A DNA stretch of 64,000 bases, taken from the NCBI GenBank assembly GCA_963745915.1, contig CAVUZA010000002.1, positions 2,462,573-2,526,572 of the forward strand, read 5' to 3'. The position numbers and the translations under genes were made by a program. The first letter of the stretch is position 1; every line of letters begins with the position of its first letter. Below, piece after piece: positions 1 through 7,911 of the stretch. The stretch comes from VRUE01 sp963745915. GTDB taxonomy: Bacteria; Actinomycetota; Thermoleophilia; Solirubrobacterales; 70-9. Below the pieces are notes generated by a model, which had not been told where the DNA came from, searched no databases, and worked only from the letters and a program-made list of their open reading frames with translations.

Positions 1-1849
1 CGCGCTCGGAGAGCTCGCGATCGCCGACCACCAGCATGAACGGGTGGCGGCCGAGCTCGGCGTCGCGGATCTTGCGGCCGACCGACTCCGAGCGGCGGTC
101 GACCTCGACCCGCACGCCGGCGGCGCGCAGCTCGGCGGCGACCTCCTCGGCGTAGCCGTTGTGGGAGTCGGAGACCGGCAGCAGGATCGCCTGCACCGGC
201 GCCAGCCAGACCGGGAAGCGGCCCGCGTGGTGCTCGATCAGGATGCCGGCGAAGCGCTCCATCGAGCCGAGCAGGGCGCGGTGGATCATCACCGGGCGCT
301 GCTGCCTGTCGTCGGCGTCGACGTAGGAGAGGTCGAAGCGCTCGGGCATGAAGAAGTCGACCTGGCAGGTGCCGCACTGCCAGGAGCGGCCGAGCGCGTC
401 GGTGACGTGGAAGTCGATCTTCGGCCCGTAGAAGGCGCCGTCGCCGGGGTTGAGCTGGTACTCGCGGCCCTGCGCCTCGAGCGCCTCGCGCAGCGCCGCC
501 TCGGCCTGCTGCCACTGCTCGTCGCTGCCGATCGACTTCTGCGGCCGGGTCGAGAGCTCGACCCGCACGTCCTCGAAGCCGAAGCGCGCGTAGAGCTCGT
601 CGATCGCCGCACAGACGGCGCCGACCTCGTCGGTGATCTGCTCCGGGGTGCAGTAGATGTGGGCGTCGTCCTGGGTGAAGGCGCGCACCCGCAGCAGGCC
701 GTGCAGGACGCCCTCGCGCTCGGCCCGCGAGACCTGGCCGAACTCGGCGATGCGCAGCGGCAGCTCGCGATAGGAGTGGCGCTCGGCGCCGTAGACGAGG
801 CAGGCGCCGGGGCAGTTCATCGGCCGCAGCGCGTACTGGCGCTCGCCCGACTCGGTGAAGTACATGTTCTCGCGGTAGTTGTCCCAGTGGCCGGAGCGGT
901 GCCAGAGCTCGACGTCCATCACCTGCGGCGTCTTGATCTCCTCGTAGCCGCGCTTGCGCAGCTGGGCCTGGACCTCGGCCTCGATCAGGCGCAGCAGGGT
1001 CGTCCCGTTGGCGAGCCAGAAGGGCATGCCGGGCGCCTCCTCGCGCAGCATGAAGATGCCGAGCTGGGGGCCGAGGCGGCGGTGGTCGCGCTTCTTGGCC
1101 TCCTCGATCCGCTCCAGGTGGGCGGCGAGATCCTTCTTCGAGAAGAAGGCGGTGCCGTAGATGCGGGTCAGCATCGGCCGGCTCTCGTCGCCGCGCCAGT
1201 AGGCGCCGGCCAGCGAGGTCAGCTTGATCGCCGCGATGCGGCCGGTGGAGGGGCCGTGCGGGCCGCGGCAGAGGTCCTCGAAGGGGCCGTTGCGGTAGAG
1301 CGAGACGGTCTCGGTGCCTTCGTCGGCGATCAGGTCGCGGATCAGCTCGACCTTGTAGTCCTCGCCCTGGGCCTCGAACAGTTCGATCGCCTCGGCGACC
1401 GGGAGCTCGCGGCGCTGGAAGCGCTCGTCGGCCTCGATGTGGGTGCGCATCGCCTGCTCGATCCGCTCCAGGTCGGCGTCGGTGACCTTGACCCCCTCGG
1501 GGAAGTCGAAGTCGTAATAGAAGCCGTCCTCGACCGCGGGGCCGATCGTCACCCGGGTGCCGGGATAGAGCTCCTGCACCGCCTCGGCCATCACGTGGGC
1601 GGCGTCGTGGCGGATCAGCGCCAGCGCCTCCGGCGCGCGGTCGGTGAGGATCGCGATCTCGGCCCCGTCGGGCAGCGGCGCGGTCAGGTCGCGCAGCTCG
1701 CCGTCGACCTCGATCGCCAGCGCCGCCTTGGCCAGGCCCGGCCCGATCGCCGCCGCCGCGTCAGCGCCCGTCGCCCCGCCGGCAAGCTCGAGCGCCGCCC
1801 CGTCGGGCAATTTCACCGTGATCTCGGTCGCAGCCTCCACCGGCGCCAT
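1..1849 (-). CDS. thrS: Threonine--tRNA ligase, 3' end cut by window edge
   Basis: Charges tRNA-Thr with threonine in the cytoplasm. About 616 residues are visible of a usual 640-680. In order there are an N-terminal TGS-like domain, the editing/second additional domain with the HDAAHVMAEAV stretch, the class II catalytic core (RPMNCPGACLVY, FTQDDAHIYC, YGPKIDFHV, CGTCQVDFFMP) and the anticodon-binding domain (VGDREL near the edge). The ATG at 1849 opens the TGS sequence MAPVEAATEITVKLPDG. Only the last few tens of C-terminal residues are missing. The gene runs leftwards, with a palindrome immediately upstream at 1879-1928. Identity is secure. Confidence 0.96.
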   Translation of the reverse strand, partial: MAPVEAATEITVKLPDGAALELAGGATGADAAAAIGPGLAKAALAIEVDGELRDLTAPLPDGAEIAILTDRAPEALALIRHDAAHVMAEAVQELYPGTRVTIGPAVEDGFYYDFDFPEGVKVTDADLERIEQAMRTHIEADERFQRRELPVAEAIELFEAQGEDYKVELIRDLIADEGTETVSLYRNGPFEDLCRGPHGPSTGRIAAIKLTSLAGAYWRGDESRPMLTRIYGTAFFSKKDLAAHLERIEEAKKRDHRRLGPQLGIFMLREEAPGMPFWLANGTTLLRLIEAEVQAQLRKRGYEEIKTPQVMDVELWHRSGHWDNYRENMYFTESGERQYALRPMNCPGACLVYGAERHSYRELPLRIAEFGQVSRAEREGVLHGLLRVRAFTQDDAHIYCTPEQITDEVGAVCAAIDELYARFGFEDVRVELSTRPQKSIGSDEQWQQAEAALREALEAQGREYQLNPGDGAFYGPKIDFHVTDALGRSWQCGTCQVDFFMPERFDLSYVDADDRQQRPVMIHRALLGSMERFAGILIEHHAGRFPVWLAPVQAILLPVSDSHNGYAEEVAAELRAAGVRVEVDRRSESVGRKIRDAELGRHPFMLVVGDRELSER

Positions 1850-1878
1850 CGTACGCAAGCCCACCCCCACCCCGCGGT

Positions 1879-1928
1879 GCTGACTTCCTGGTTTGGGACG
1901 CATATGCACCCAAAACCGGGAAGTCAGC
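1879..1928. repeat. Long palindrome with TTTGGG/CCCAAA core, copy 1
   Basis: Inverted repeat between the membrane-protein gene and thrS. Outer arms GCTGACTTCC and GGAAGTCAGC (with one mismatch and one bulge further in) close on TTTGGG and CCCAAA around an 11-nt loop, ACGCATATGCA. No T-tract follows on either strand, so it is not a plain intrinsic terminator. Its core and loop design match the palindrome at 20799-20845, whose outer arms are different. Confidence 0.8.
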
Positions 1929-1930
1929 GA

Positions 1931-3643
1931 TCAGGGGGTGGCCTGGCGGGCCTGGCGGACGGCTATTAGGGGGCACGGGGTCGGGCCGGGGGTTGGGTGG
2001 GTCACCTCCCAGAGCAGGTAGGGCGGGGCGACGCGCTCGGGCTGCAGGCCCGGGAAGGGCGGGCCGGGGACGCGCAGGGCGGTGACGACGTAGCGGACGC
2101 CGCGCGGCGGGCGGGCGCCGGCGTCCGCCGCCGCCTCGATGCAGACCCGGCCGCCGCGCAGCTCCCAGGCGACGTAGGGCTCGCCCTGTTCGTCCTCGAG
2201 CAGCCGGCGCGGGGCGAGGACGAGGGTCGGCCCGGCGCCGACGCTGGAGCGCAGACTGGTCAGGGCCGGCGAGTAGTCGCCGGGGCCGACCGGGGCGTTG
2301 GCGAGCGCCAGCAGCGAGCAGGCGCCGGCGGCGAGCAGGTAGAGCCAGGCGACCGGGCGGCGCAGCAGCGGCATGACGATGACCAGGGCGGCGAGGGGGG
2401 CGGCGACCTCGAGCGCCTTGGCGGCGGTGTATGGGGTGCCGCCGAGGCGGGCGGCGGCGTAGGCGAGAGCCGCGGCGCCGAGCCCGGCGAGCAGGGCGGT
2501 CTGGCCGCGGCGCCAGCAGACGGCGGCGCCGTAGGCGAGCAGGATCGTGGCGAAGGCGGCGCCGAGGTAGTAGCCGAGGGCCGGCACGGCGCCGTCGCCC
2601 GGGGCGAGGCGGAAGTCGCCCGAGGGCCAGATCCCGAGCGCGGTGAAGGGCGAGACCTGGCCGAAGAGGTTGCCCAGGCCGGGGCCGTTGGGGTCGAAGG
2701 TCTCGAAGCGGTGGAAGTCGATCGCCCGGCCGACCTCCGGCGCGGTGAGGACCGCGAAGAGGCCGAGGCCGAGCAGCAGCGGGCCGGCCGGCGCCGTGCG
2801 CTCCAGGGCGAGCCAGAGGACGAGCGCGGCGAGGAGCCAGATCAGGCCGGGGAAGCTGTAGACGTAGACCGAGCCGGCGGCGAGGATCGCGGCCGGGGCG
2901 AAGCGCAGCGGCAGGGAGCGCCACTCGGGGCCGGCCGTCGTCTCCCTCAGGGCGAGGACGAAGGCGAGGAAGAAGAGCGCCTGGGCGGTCTCCTTGAAGG
3001 CGCCCTGGGCGAAGTAGGAGGCGACCAGGTAGGCGAGGCCGACGACCAGCGCGGCCGGGACGCGCAGGGCCGGCGGCTGCTCGCGGAAGGCGGCGAGCGC
3101 GGTGAGCGAGGCGAGCACGGCGATCGCGATCGTCAGGCCGGTGAACGCCTGGACCAGGCCGATGCCCAGCCCCTGGTGCAGGGCGACGGCGACGGCGTGC
3201 GGGCCGAGCGGGTAGCCCTGGCGCAGCAGCTGCGAGGGCTCGCCGTCGGCGAGGCGGTCGGCGGCGAGCAGGTGCTGGGACATGTCCGGGTTGAAGCCGG
3301 TGCCGAGGATGCCGAAGTGGCCCGCGGCGATGAACGGCAGGGCCGTCGCCAGCAGGGCGAGCGCGGCGACGGGCGCCCCGGCGCGGAGCGCCTCCCAGCC
3401 TGCCTCGAGGCGGCGCCAGAGGTAGGCGATCGCGACGGCGCTGAGCAGCAGCGCCAGCAGCGCCGAGGCCAGCCCGTCGCCGGGCAGGCGCACGGTCCCC
3501 CAGCAGAGGGCGCAGAGGAGCGCCAGGCCGACGGCCGGCGCGAGCCACGACCAGCGCCGCAAGTCACAGAGCGCGATCGTCGCCTGCCCGATCGCCAGCG
3601 AGGCGGCGCAGACGACGAGCACCGCTGCGTAGGTCCCGATCAC
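1931..3643 (-). CDS. Polytopic membrane protein, possible GT-C-type glycosyltransferase
   Basis: 570 residues with roughly a dozen hydrophobic segments spread over the first 430 residues and a soluble C-terminal tail of about 140 residues. A loop after the third or fourth segment reads NPDMSQHLLAADRL and then GYPLGPHAVAVAL. This resembles the acidic/His first loop of GT-C glycosyltransferases and related lipid-linked-sugar enzymes. No signature is decisive, so the enzymatic role is inference. The start at 3643 opens directly with a membrane segment (MIGTYAAVLVVCAASLAIG). The stop lies against the palindrome separating it from thrS. Confidence 0.75.
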   Translation of the reverse strand: MIGTYAAVLVVCAASLAIGQATIALCDLRRWSWLAPAVGLALLCALCWGTVRLPGDGLASALLALLLSAVAIAYLWRRLEAGWEALRAGAPVAALALLATALPFIAAGHFGILGTGFNPDMSQHLLAADRLADGEPSQLLRQGYPLGPHAVAVALHQGLGIGLVQAFTGLTIAIAVLASLTALAAFREQPPALRVPAALVVGLAYLVASYFAQGAFKETAQALFFLAFVLALRETTAGPEWRSLPLRFAPAAILAAGSVYVYSFPGLIWLLAALVLWLALERTAPAGPLLLGLGLFAVLTAPEVGRAIDFHRFETFDPNGPGLGNLFGQVSPFTALGIWPSGDFRLAPGDGAVPALGYYLGAAFATILLAYGAAVCWRRGQTALLAGLGAAALAYAAARLGGTPYTAAKALEVAAPLAALVIVMPLLRRPVAWLYLLAAGACSLLALANAPVGPGDYSPALTSLRSSVGAGPTLVLAPRRLLEDEQGEPYVAWELRGGRVCIEAAADAGARPPRGVRYVVTALRVPGPPFPGLQPERVAPPYLLWEVTHPTPGPTPCPLIAVRQARQATP

Positions 3644-3773
3644 GAGGCGGCGAGCCTAGTCGAAGGCCGGCCGGCCCCGACCGCGGCAGCGCGTATGCAA
3701 ACGAACCGGTTTCTACACGGGAACGCACTTTGCGCGTATAAAGCGCGCCGACATTCCCGACCGAAAGGCCAGC

Positions 3774-4289
3774 TTGCGCACCGCCACGACGATCTGCTCG
3801 ACCGCCGCCGCCCTCGCCGTCTTCGCCCTGACGCCGGCGACCGCCAGCGCCCTCGACTACGACTGCGCCGACTTCGCCACCCAGGAGGAAGCGCAGGAAT
3901 ACCTGCTGCCGGGCGACCCCTACGGGCTCAACGGCGACAACGACGGCGTCGCCTGCGAGGACCTGCCGCACGGACCCTCGGGCTCGGGCACGTCGACGCC
4001 GACCACCACGCCACCGCCACCGCCGCCGCCCAAGCTGAGCAAGCCGGTCGCCCGCGATGCCGCCAAGCGCACCGCGCGCAAGTTCGTGCGCCGCCGCGCC
4101 CGCCTCGACGCGGTCGCCTTCAAGGGCTGCGGCCGCAGGGGCCGCCAGAAGGTCGGCTGCCGCTTCGTCGCCCGCGGCCAGACCGCCAGGCGCCGGGTCC
4201 GCTGCCGGTTCAGGGTCTCGGTCGCAGGCACCGACGCCAGCCACTCGACCCGGGTCAAGCACCTGATCTGCCGCAGCTTCCCGCGCTGA
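3774..4289 (+). CDS. Secreted excalibur calcium-binding domain protein
   Basis: 171 residues. TTG start at 3774 with GAAAGG about 6 nt upstream. A short signal peptide (residues 1-26, ending ATASA) precedes an excalibur domain: DYDCADFATQEEAQ, then the acidic loop NGDNDGVACEDLP, typical of the DxDxDGxxCE motif. A Thr/Pro linker with seven consecutive prolines follows, then a basic Cys-containing C-terminal domain (AFKGCGRRGRQKVGCRF) of a kind common in secreted proteins of this lineage. Probably exported and Ca2+-binding; the biological role is unknown. Confidence 0.85.
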   Translation: MRTATTICSTAAALAVFALTPATASALDYDCADFATQEEAQEYLLPGDPYGLNGDNDGVACEDLPHGPSGSGTSTPTTTPPPPPPPKLSKPVARDAAKRTARKFVRRRARLDAVAFKGCGRRGRQKVGCRFVARGQTARRRVRCRFRVSVAGTDASHSTRVKHLICRSFPR

Positions 4290-4325
4290 CGGCGGCTGGC
4301 GGCGGCGAGATCCGGCATCCGGAGA

Positions 4326-4398
4326 TGGGCGCTACTGGGCTCGAACCAGTGACCTCCAGCTTGTCGAGCTGGCGCTCTCCCAACTGAGCTAAGCGCCC
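4326..4398 (-). tRNA. tRNA-Val(GAC)
   Basis: 73-nt cloverleaf: acceptor GGGCGCT/AGCGCCC, D-arm GCTC/GAGC, anticodon stem CCAGC/GCTGG, T-arm ACTGG TTCGAGC CCAGT, discriminator A. CCA is not encoded. The 7-nt anticodon loop reads TCGACAA, placing GAC at 34-36 but C rather than the near-universal U at position 33. The short variable loop excludes a Ser reading. Confidence 0.9.
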
Positions 4399-4554
4399 CA
4401 GGGGGAATCGGAATCTACCAGCGGCTCAAGGCCGCCGCCGGAGCAGCCGATGCACTCGGTGCAACTTTCCATCGAACGCGGTGTTTCTAGAACAGACTCA
4501 GGACTGACGAGCCAGGGAAGCGCAGCTCACTTGGTGGCACGTCCTTCGGAAGCC

Positions 4555-4578
4555 AAGGGCCCCTCACGGGGCCCTTTT
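4555..4578 (+). terminator. Intrinsic terminator, possibly of a small RNA
   Basis: Perfect 9-bp hairpin AAGGGCCCC / GGGGCCCTT with loop TCAC, followed by further T residues on the plus strand. There is no plus-strand gene just upstream. The sequence 4440-4554 contains another hairpin (CTTGG...CCAAG, about 4530-4556). The signal may therefore end a small untranslated plus-strand RNA, or read-through from the excalibur gene, or serve the yjbQ-like gene on the other strand. Confidence 0.65.
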
Positions 4579-4583
4579 CCGTT

Positions 4584-5000
4584 CTAGGCGAGGATCTGCA
4601 CGACGACGGTGCGCTGGCGCGGCCGGTCGTCGAAGTCGAGCAGCACGACCTGCTGCCAGGTGCCGAGCGCCAGGCGCCCGTCGAGGATGGGGACCGCGAG
4701 CGAGGGACCGATCAGCGAGGCGCGCTGGTGGGCGTGCGAGTTGGTGTCGTGGTTGAGCCGGTTGTGCTCGTAGTCGCCCCGGGACGGGATCAGCCGCTCG
4801 AGCAGCTGGCGCAGGTCGTGGACCCCGCCCGGCTCGAACTCCATCGTCGTGATCGCCGCGGTCGAGCCGCGGACGAAGGCCGTCGCCTGGCCCTCGGCGA
4901 CGCCGGCCTCCTCGACCGCGGCCTGGAGCGACGCCGTGATGTCGATCGTGTCGCCGTCGCCCTCGGTGGCGAGGGATAGCTCCGCGCTGTGAACCGCCAT
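4584..5000 (-). CDS. yjbQ: YjbQ/UPF0047 family protein (secondary thiamine-phosphate synthase type)
   Basis: 138 residues from the ATG at 5000, the normal family length. The reading frame extends upstream to 5063, but those 21 residues are not part of the family. Family hallmarks seen are FVRGSTAAITTMEFEPGG, DYEHNRLNHDTNSHAH, LIGPSLAVPILDGRLALG and WQQVVLLDFD followed by R-x-R. E. coli YjbQ has weak thiamine phosphate synthase activity; the true physiological role of the family is unsettled. The divergent gene starts at 5099, so the 98-bp gap probably holds both promoters. Confidence 0.9.
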   Translation of the reverse strand: MAVHSAELSLATEGDGDTIDITASLQAAVEEAGVAEGQATAFVRGSTAAITTMEFEPGGVHDLRQLLERLIPSRGDYEHNRLNHDTNSHAHQRASLIGPSLAVPILDGRLALGTWQQVVLLDFDDRPRQRTVVVQILA

Positions 5001-5098
5001 GACGTAGAGCCTTGCAAACCGGGCCTGCGCGGGGACTGGACGAATGTTCCGGGGGATCTGCACGGAAGCCTGCCGAAAACCGCCTCGTTTGACTTAAC

Positions 5099-5674
5099 GT
5101 GGCGAGCGTGAGCGAACAGGGACATCACCTCGTCGGCTTCCCGCGGCGCGCGGCCGGGCAGCCGGCCTGGGACGCCCCCGCCGAGGAGCCGGCCGAGGGC
5201 GCAGAGCGCGAGCGCCGCTGGGGCCTGCGCCTTCCCTCGCTGCGCGGCGACTCGGCCCTGGTCCCGTCGCTGAGCCGCGGCGCCCGTGAAGAGCGCGCCG
5301 AGGAGCGCGAGCGGCAGCGGGTGCTGGCCGGGCTCGAAGCCGCCCGCCAGGCGTTCTTCGAAACCCCCGCCGGCCGCGCCCGCCTCGCCTACAAGCGGGG
5401 CCACCAGCTCTTCCAGTACGAGATGGAGATCGGCGACCTGCCGACCCTGGTCGTCCCCGGCCCCTCCGGCGCCCCGGCGCGGCAGACCAACGACCCCGTC
5501 GACGTCCTCAACTCGGTCACGGTCGAGGGCTGGAAGCTGGTCACCGGCAAGTTCATCCACAGCGAGATGCGCGGCGGCGCCGTCGGCTGCTACCTCTTCA
5601 AGCGCTCCCAAAAACGCCGCCTGCAGATGAACGACCCCTGGCAGGCCCCGCTCGAGCCAGCGTCCAAGATCTGA
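5099..5674 (+). CDS. Conserved hypothetical protein
   Basis: 191 residues from GTG at 5099; a second GTG at 5108 is equally possible. The first 90 residues are rich in charged residues, with a helical RGAREERAEERERQRVLAG stretch. The compact C-terminal half (YKRGHQLFQYEMEIGDL ... DPVDVLNSVTVEGWKL ... GAVGCYLFKR) looks like a small folded domain. There is no signal peptide or membrane segment. I do not recognise the family. Codon bias is strongly that of the host chromosome, which supports it being real. Confidence 0.75.
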   Translation: MASVSEQGHHLVGFPRRAAGQPAWDAPAEEPAEGAERERRWGLRLPSLRGDSALVPSLSRGAREERAEERERQRVLAGLEAARQAFFETPAGRARLAYKRGHQLFQYEMEIGDLPTLVVPGPSGAPARQTNDPVDVLNSVTVEGWKLVTGKFIHSEMRGGAVGCYLFKRSQKRRLQMNDPWQAPLEPASKI

Positions 5675-5685
5675 GTCGACCCGGC

Positions 5686-5853
5686 CTATTCTGGTCGGGG
5701 ACCAGAGCAGAGACCCAAGTAGAGCGCGATGCCCTCATGCAGGGAGTCGAAAAGCTCCCCCAGGCTGTCACCGGACGCGAAGCATCCGGGCAACTCGGAC
5801 ACGTCGGCCCAGCAACTGCCTTCCTCGACATGGATGCGAACGTTCAGTTCCAT
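5686..5853 (-). CDS. Short HicB-like protein (likely orphan relic)
   Basis: 55 residues from the ATG at 5853 to TAG at 5686. The sequence begins MELNVRIHVEEGSCWADV and continues SELPGCFASGDSLGELF. It is nearly identical over about 46 residues to the HicB at 14475-14690 inside the neighbouring integrated element, after which the C-termini diverge. No hicA partner lies upstream. It sits 163 bp outside the left attachment site, so it may be the remains of the right end of an earlier related element. Function as an antitoxin is unlikely without HicA. Confidence 0.7.
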   Translation of the reverse strand: MELNVRIHVEEGSCWADVSELPGCFASGDSLGELFDSLHEGIALYLGLCSGPRPE

Positions 5854-5900
5854 CGCGGAATCGTTTCCATCGTAGCCCGCCCAGACGGCTCGACGCCGAG

Positions 5901-5937
5901 TGATCGATTGACCCCAAATACGGGGGCAAATCGATCA
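5901..5937. repeat. Palindrome between HicB relic and attL
   Basis: Arms TGATCGATT and AATCGATCA (9 bp, perfect) enclose a second stem, CCCC/GGGG, around AAATAC. It is AT-richer than its surroundings and upstream of the relic HicB-like gene. It could be an operator or RNA hairpin. Confidence 0.6.
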
Positions 5938-6015
5938 ATCAGCGCCTCGCCAGGCACACGAACCGCTCACTCGGGACTGGGGTCGGCACGGCAGTCGCCG
6001 TGGAACTGCTCATCC

Positions 6016-6059
6016 AGAGGCGCCCACCGGAATCGAACCGGTGTAAACGGCTTTGCAGG
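6016..6059 (-). repeat. attL: 44-bp 3' fragment of tRNA-Cys
   Basis: Identical over 44 bp to 15109-15152. It contains the anticodon loop with GCA, the variable region, the T-arm and the acceptor 3' strand of tRNA-Cys. It has no 5' half, so it is not a tRNA gene but the displaced original 3' end left by integration. Confidence 0.92.
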
Positions 6060-6108
6060 GCGAGACCGGCCAGCCCTGGTCGGCTTGTTCAAGCGGTTTA
6101 GCTGCCAC

Positions 6109-6130
6109 GGGTGCCAGCCTGGGTGCCAGC
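6109..6130 (+). promoter_or_regulatory. Left arm-type integrase sites (candidate)
   Basis: Two direct copies of GGGTGCCAGC spaced 12 bp apart, 50 bp inside attL. The same GGGTGCCA unit is repeated twice inside the right end (14983-15004), as expected for arm-type integrase or Xis binding sites. Confidence 0.6.
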
Positions 6131-6138
6131 GGCGAGCA

Positions 6139-6840
6139 CTAACCAAGCGTGATAGCAGCCTCAAACAGCCGCCGGGCGTAGGCATTAGCTGGCAGCCGCA
6201 CCCAGTCCGGGGTGACGACCTTGAGCCAGAAAGCTCCGAGCCCAAAGGCAGCGGCGAGCGGCCAGGACCAATCCGTCAGCCGACTACCGAGGGACCCCGA
6301 TCCGCCGATCAACAAAGCGACAGCAGCCATAGCGACCACGACGCATACGCCAATCCCGTAACGACGCAAGCCGAGGCAGTTTCGCCGGAAGCCATAGTTG
6401 ACGTTCTCCTCAAATAGAAGCGGAAATCGTTTCCGATCCCGGGTCCGCGCGACTAGCCCCTGGACCGCTGTCGCATATCGTTCGTCGGCCGCCAAGGGGT
6501 CCCTCTCCTCCTCCTCACTCGACGGTAGTGCAGCAGACAAGATCCGCTCAGCATCCGCCCGGCATTGCGATACGTAGGCGGATTGCTCGGAGCCGCTGAG
6601 ACGCAGCGATTGAGTCGTTGGCGCACCGCCCCAATCCGACCAAAGCCTGTCCTGGAGATCGCGACCGCGATCACGTCCCAGTTGTGCTCCCAAGATCGAC
6701 AAAGCACCGACGATGACGCCGGTCGCAACCCCGAAGGTGGACGCACTGAGAACGCCCACGGCAAGAAGAACCACTACGGGCAGCACGACGATCAGTACCG
6801 GCATCTGCCTAGCCCGAATCGCGTAACTGTCGAGCTGCAT
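6139..6840 (-). CDS. Four-TM membrane protein, partner of the MBL-fold protein
   Basis: 233 residues. Two adjacent TM helices lie near the N-terminus (about residues 12-52) and two more at about 160-180 and 190-208. The soluble middle contains RLWSDWGGAPTTQSLR and FPLLFEENVNYGFRRN, conserved-looking motifs I associate with uncharacterised membrane proteins but cannot name. It starts 8 bp after the MBL-fold gene, so the two are one operon. Cargo of a mobile element with a hydrolase-plus-membrane design suggests, but does not show, a defence or abortive-infection role. Confidence 0.8.
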   Translation of the reverse strand: MQLDSYAIRARQMPVLIVVLPVVVLLAVGVLSASTFGVATGVIVGALSILGAQLGRDRGRDLQDRLWSDWGGAPTTQSLRLSGSEQSAYVSQCRADAERILSAALPSSEEEERDPLAADERYATAVQGLVARTRDRKRFPLLFEENVNYGFRRNCLGLRRYGIGVCVVVAMAAVALLIGGSGSLGSRLTDWSWPLAAAFGLGAFWLKVVTPDWVRLPANAYARRLFEAAITLG

Positions 6841-6848
6841 ATCGACGG

Positions 6849-7868
6849 CTAAGAGTCGGGTGGCTCCGCCTTGGGCGGAATCGGGTCAACCGGGCTACCG
6901 TCACGATCCGGGGCGTCGTCGGACGCATACCTCAACCACCCCGTGGTATCTGCGGTCGCCCATACGCGATAGCCCCTCCGACCGCAAGCGTTTGTGATGC
7001 GCGGCGATGGTTTCTTCGGATCTTTCGGTGCAACGCTGACTATGCCGACCCCATCTCCGTCTTGCCCGATTGGACCCAGCACCCGATCCAGCGTCTCGCT
7101 GTCGAGGTTGTGTCGACTGCCGTGGTGTGGAACCTGGAAGAGCTTGAGAGGGCCGAGTTGACCGTTCCTCTCAAGCTGGTCCATTGCTCTGTCAATGGCG
7201 GGAACCCCTGCGTCTCCCGTAAATAGCAAGCGCTCATCCCCATTGAGTATTTGGAGGATTGCACTGGAGTTGTTTCGTGGATTCGTCCCGCCGTCATCGT
7301 CAAACGGCAGCTCGACTGGAAAATCCGGCAGTTCGGGCTGAGGTTCGACTGCGAGAGCCTCCGCCAAACGAACGGCCTCGGGCTTCGGTGCTGCCTTTGT
7401 TGTCGTCTCCTGCTCTTGCAACAGCTCCCGGTAGTACTCCTGGCTGGGTCCAACAACCATGAACGTCCCTTCGAAGCCGCCAGTGCCCGCGAAGGGTTCG
7501 ATCACCTTTGTCCCCTGCTTTTCGGCAAGCTCAACGAGTTCCGACGCGGGCTTGGCCCCACTGTTGTCGGGAAACCCGTGCTGTTCGGGGCGATGCAAGA
7601 GGAGGTTGCCGACCTTGATCCCCCGCATGACCTCGCCCATGCCATTGACATGATCGGCGTCTGGATGCGTCAGCACGACGAAGTCGAGCCCTTCGGGGTC
7701 ATAGTAGGTCCGAATATGCTCCAGCAGCCGCTCACCGTCGCCGCGGTATCCAGCGTCGATGACACCGTGGACCCATTCCCCGTTTGGCTGGGTGTACCGC
7801 AGCGCAATCGCGTCCCCATGCGCTGCCTCCTCGCCCACGGGTAGAAAGTCGATCTCGAACATACACAC
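6849..7868 (-). CDS. MBL-fold metallohydrolase (ComEC/Rec2-like type)
   Basis: 339 residues. The metal-binding signatures are THPDADHVNG (HxDxDH), GDAGVPAIDRA and PHHGSRHN, the pattern of ComEC/Rec2-like metallo-beta-lactamase domains, here with no membrane channel part. A charged Pro-rich insertion (about residues 165-195) separates the motifs. The start may be GTG at 7868 or the ATG two codons later. It is the first gene of a two-gene operon with the 4-TM protein at 6139-6840. The substrate (nucleic acid, nucleotide or other) cannot be told from sequence. Confidence 0.88.
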   Translation of the reverse strand: MCMFEIDFLPVGEEAAHGDAIALRYTQPNGEWVHGVIDAGYRGDGERLLEHIRTYYDPEGLDFVVLTHPDADHVNGMGEVMRGIKVGNLLLHRPEQHGFPDNSGAKPASELVELAEKQGTKVIEPFAGTGGFEGTFMVVGPSQEYYRELLQEQETTTKAAPKPEAVRLAEALAVEPQPELPDFPVELPFDDDGGTNPRNNSSAILQILNGDERLLFTGDAGVPAIDRAMDQLERNGQLGPLKLFQVPHHGSRHNLDSETLDRVLGPIGQDGDGVGIVSVAPKDPKKPSPRITNACGRRGYRVWATADTTGWLRYASDDAPDRDGSPVDPIPPKAEPPDS

Positions 7869-7911
7869 CGCAGGCTAAAACCGAGACCGGCGGGAAAAGT
7901 GTCGACTCGGC

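Noticed and set aside
44..1969. Long plus-strand open frame over thrS
   Set aside because: Antisense shadow in GC-rich DNA; the minus strand encodes ThrRS motifs throughout.
1997..4387. 796-codon plus-strand open frame
   Set aside because: Low-complexity shadow of the membrane protein on the minus strand, running through the excalibur and tRNA-Val genes; no domain.
4321..4387. GATGLEPVTSSLSS-like peptide
   Set aside because: False translation of the antisense strand of tRNA-Val.
6016..6059. Second tRNA-Cys gene
   Set aside because: Only the 3' half is present; it is an attachment-site repeat.
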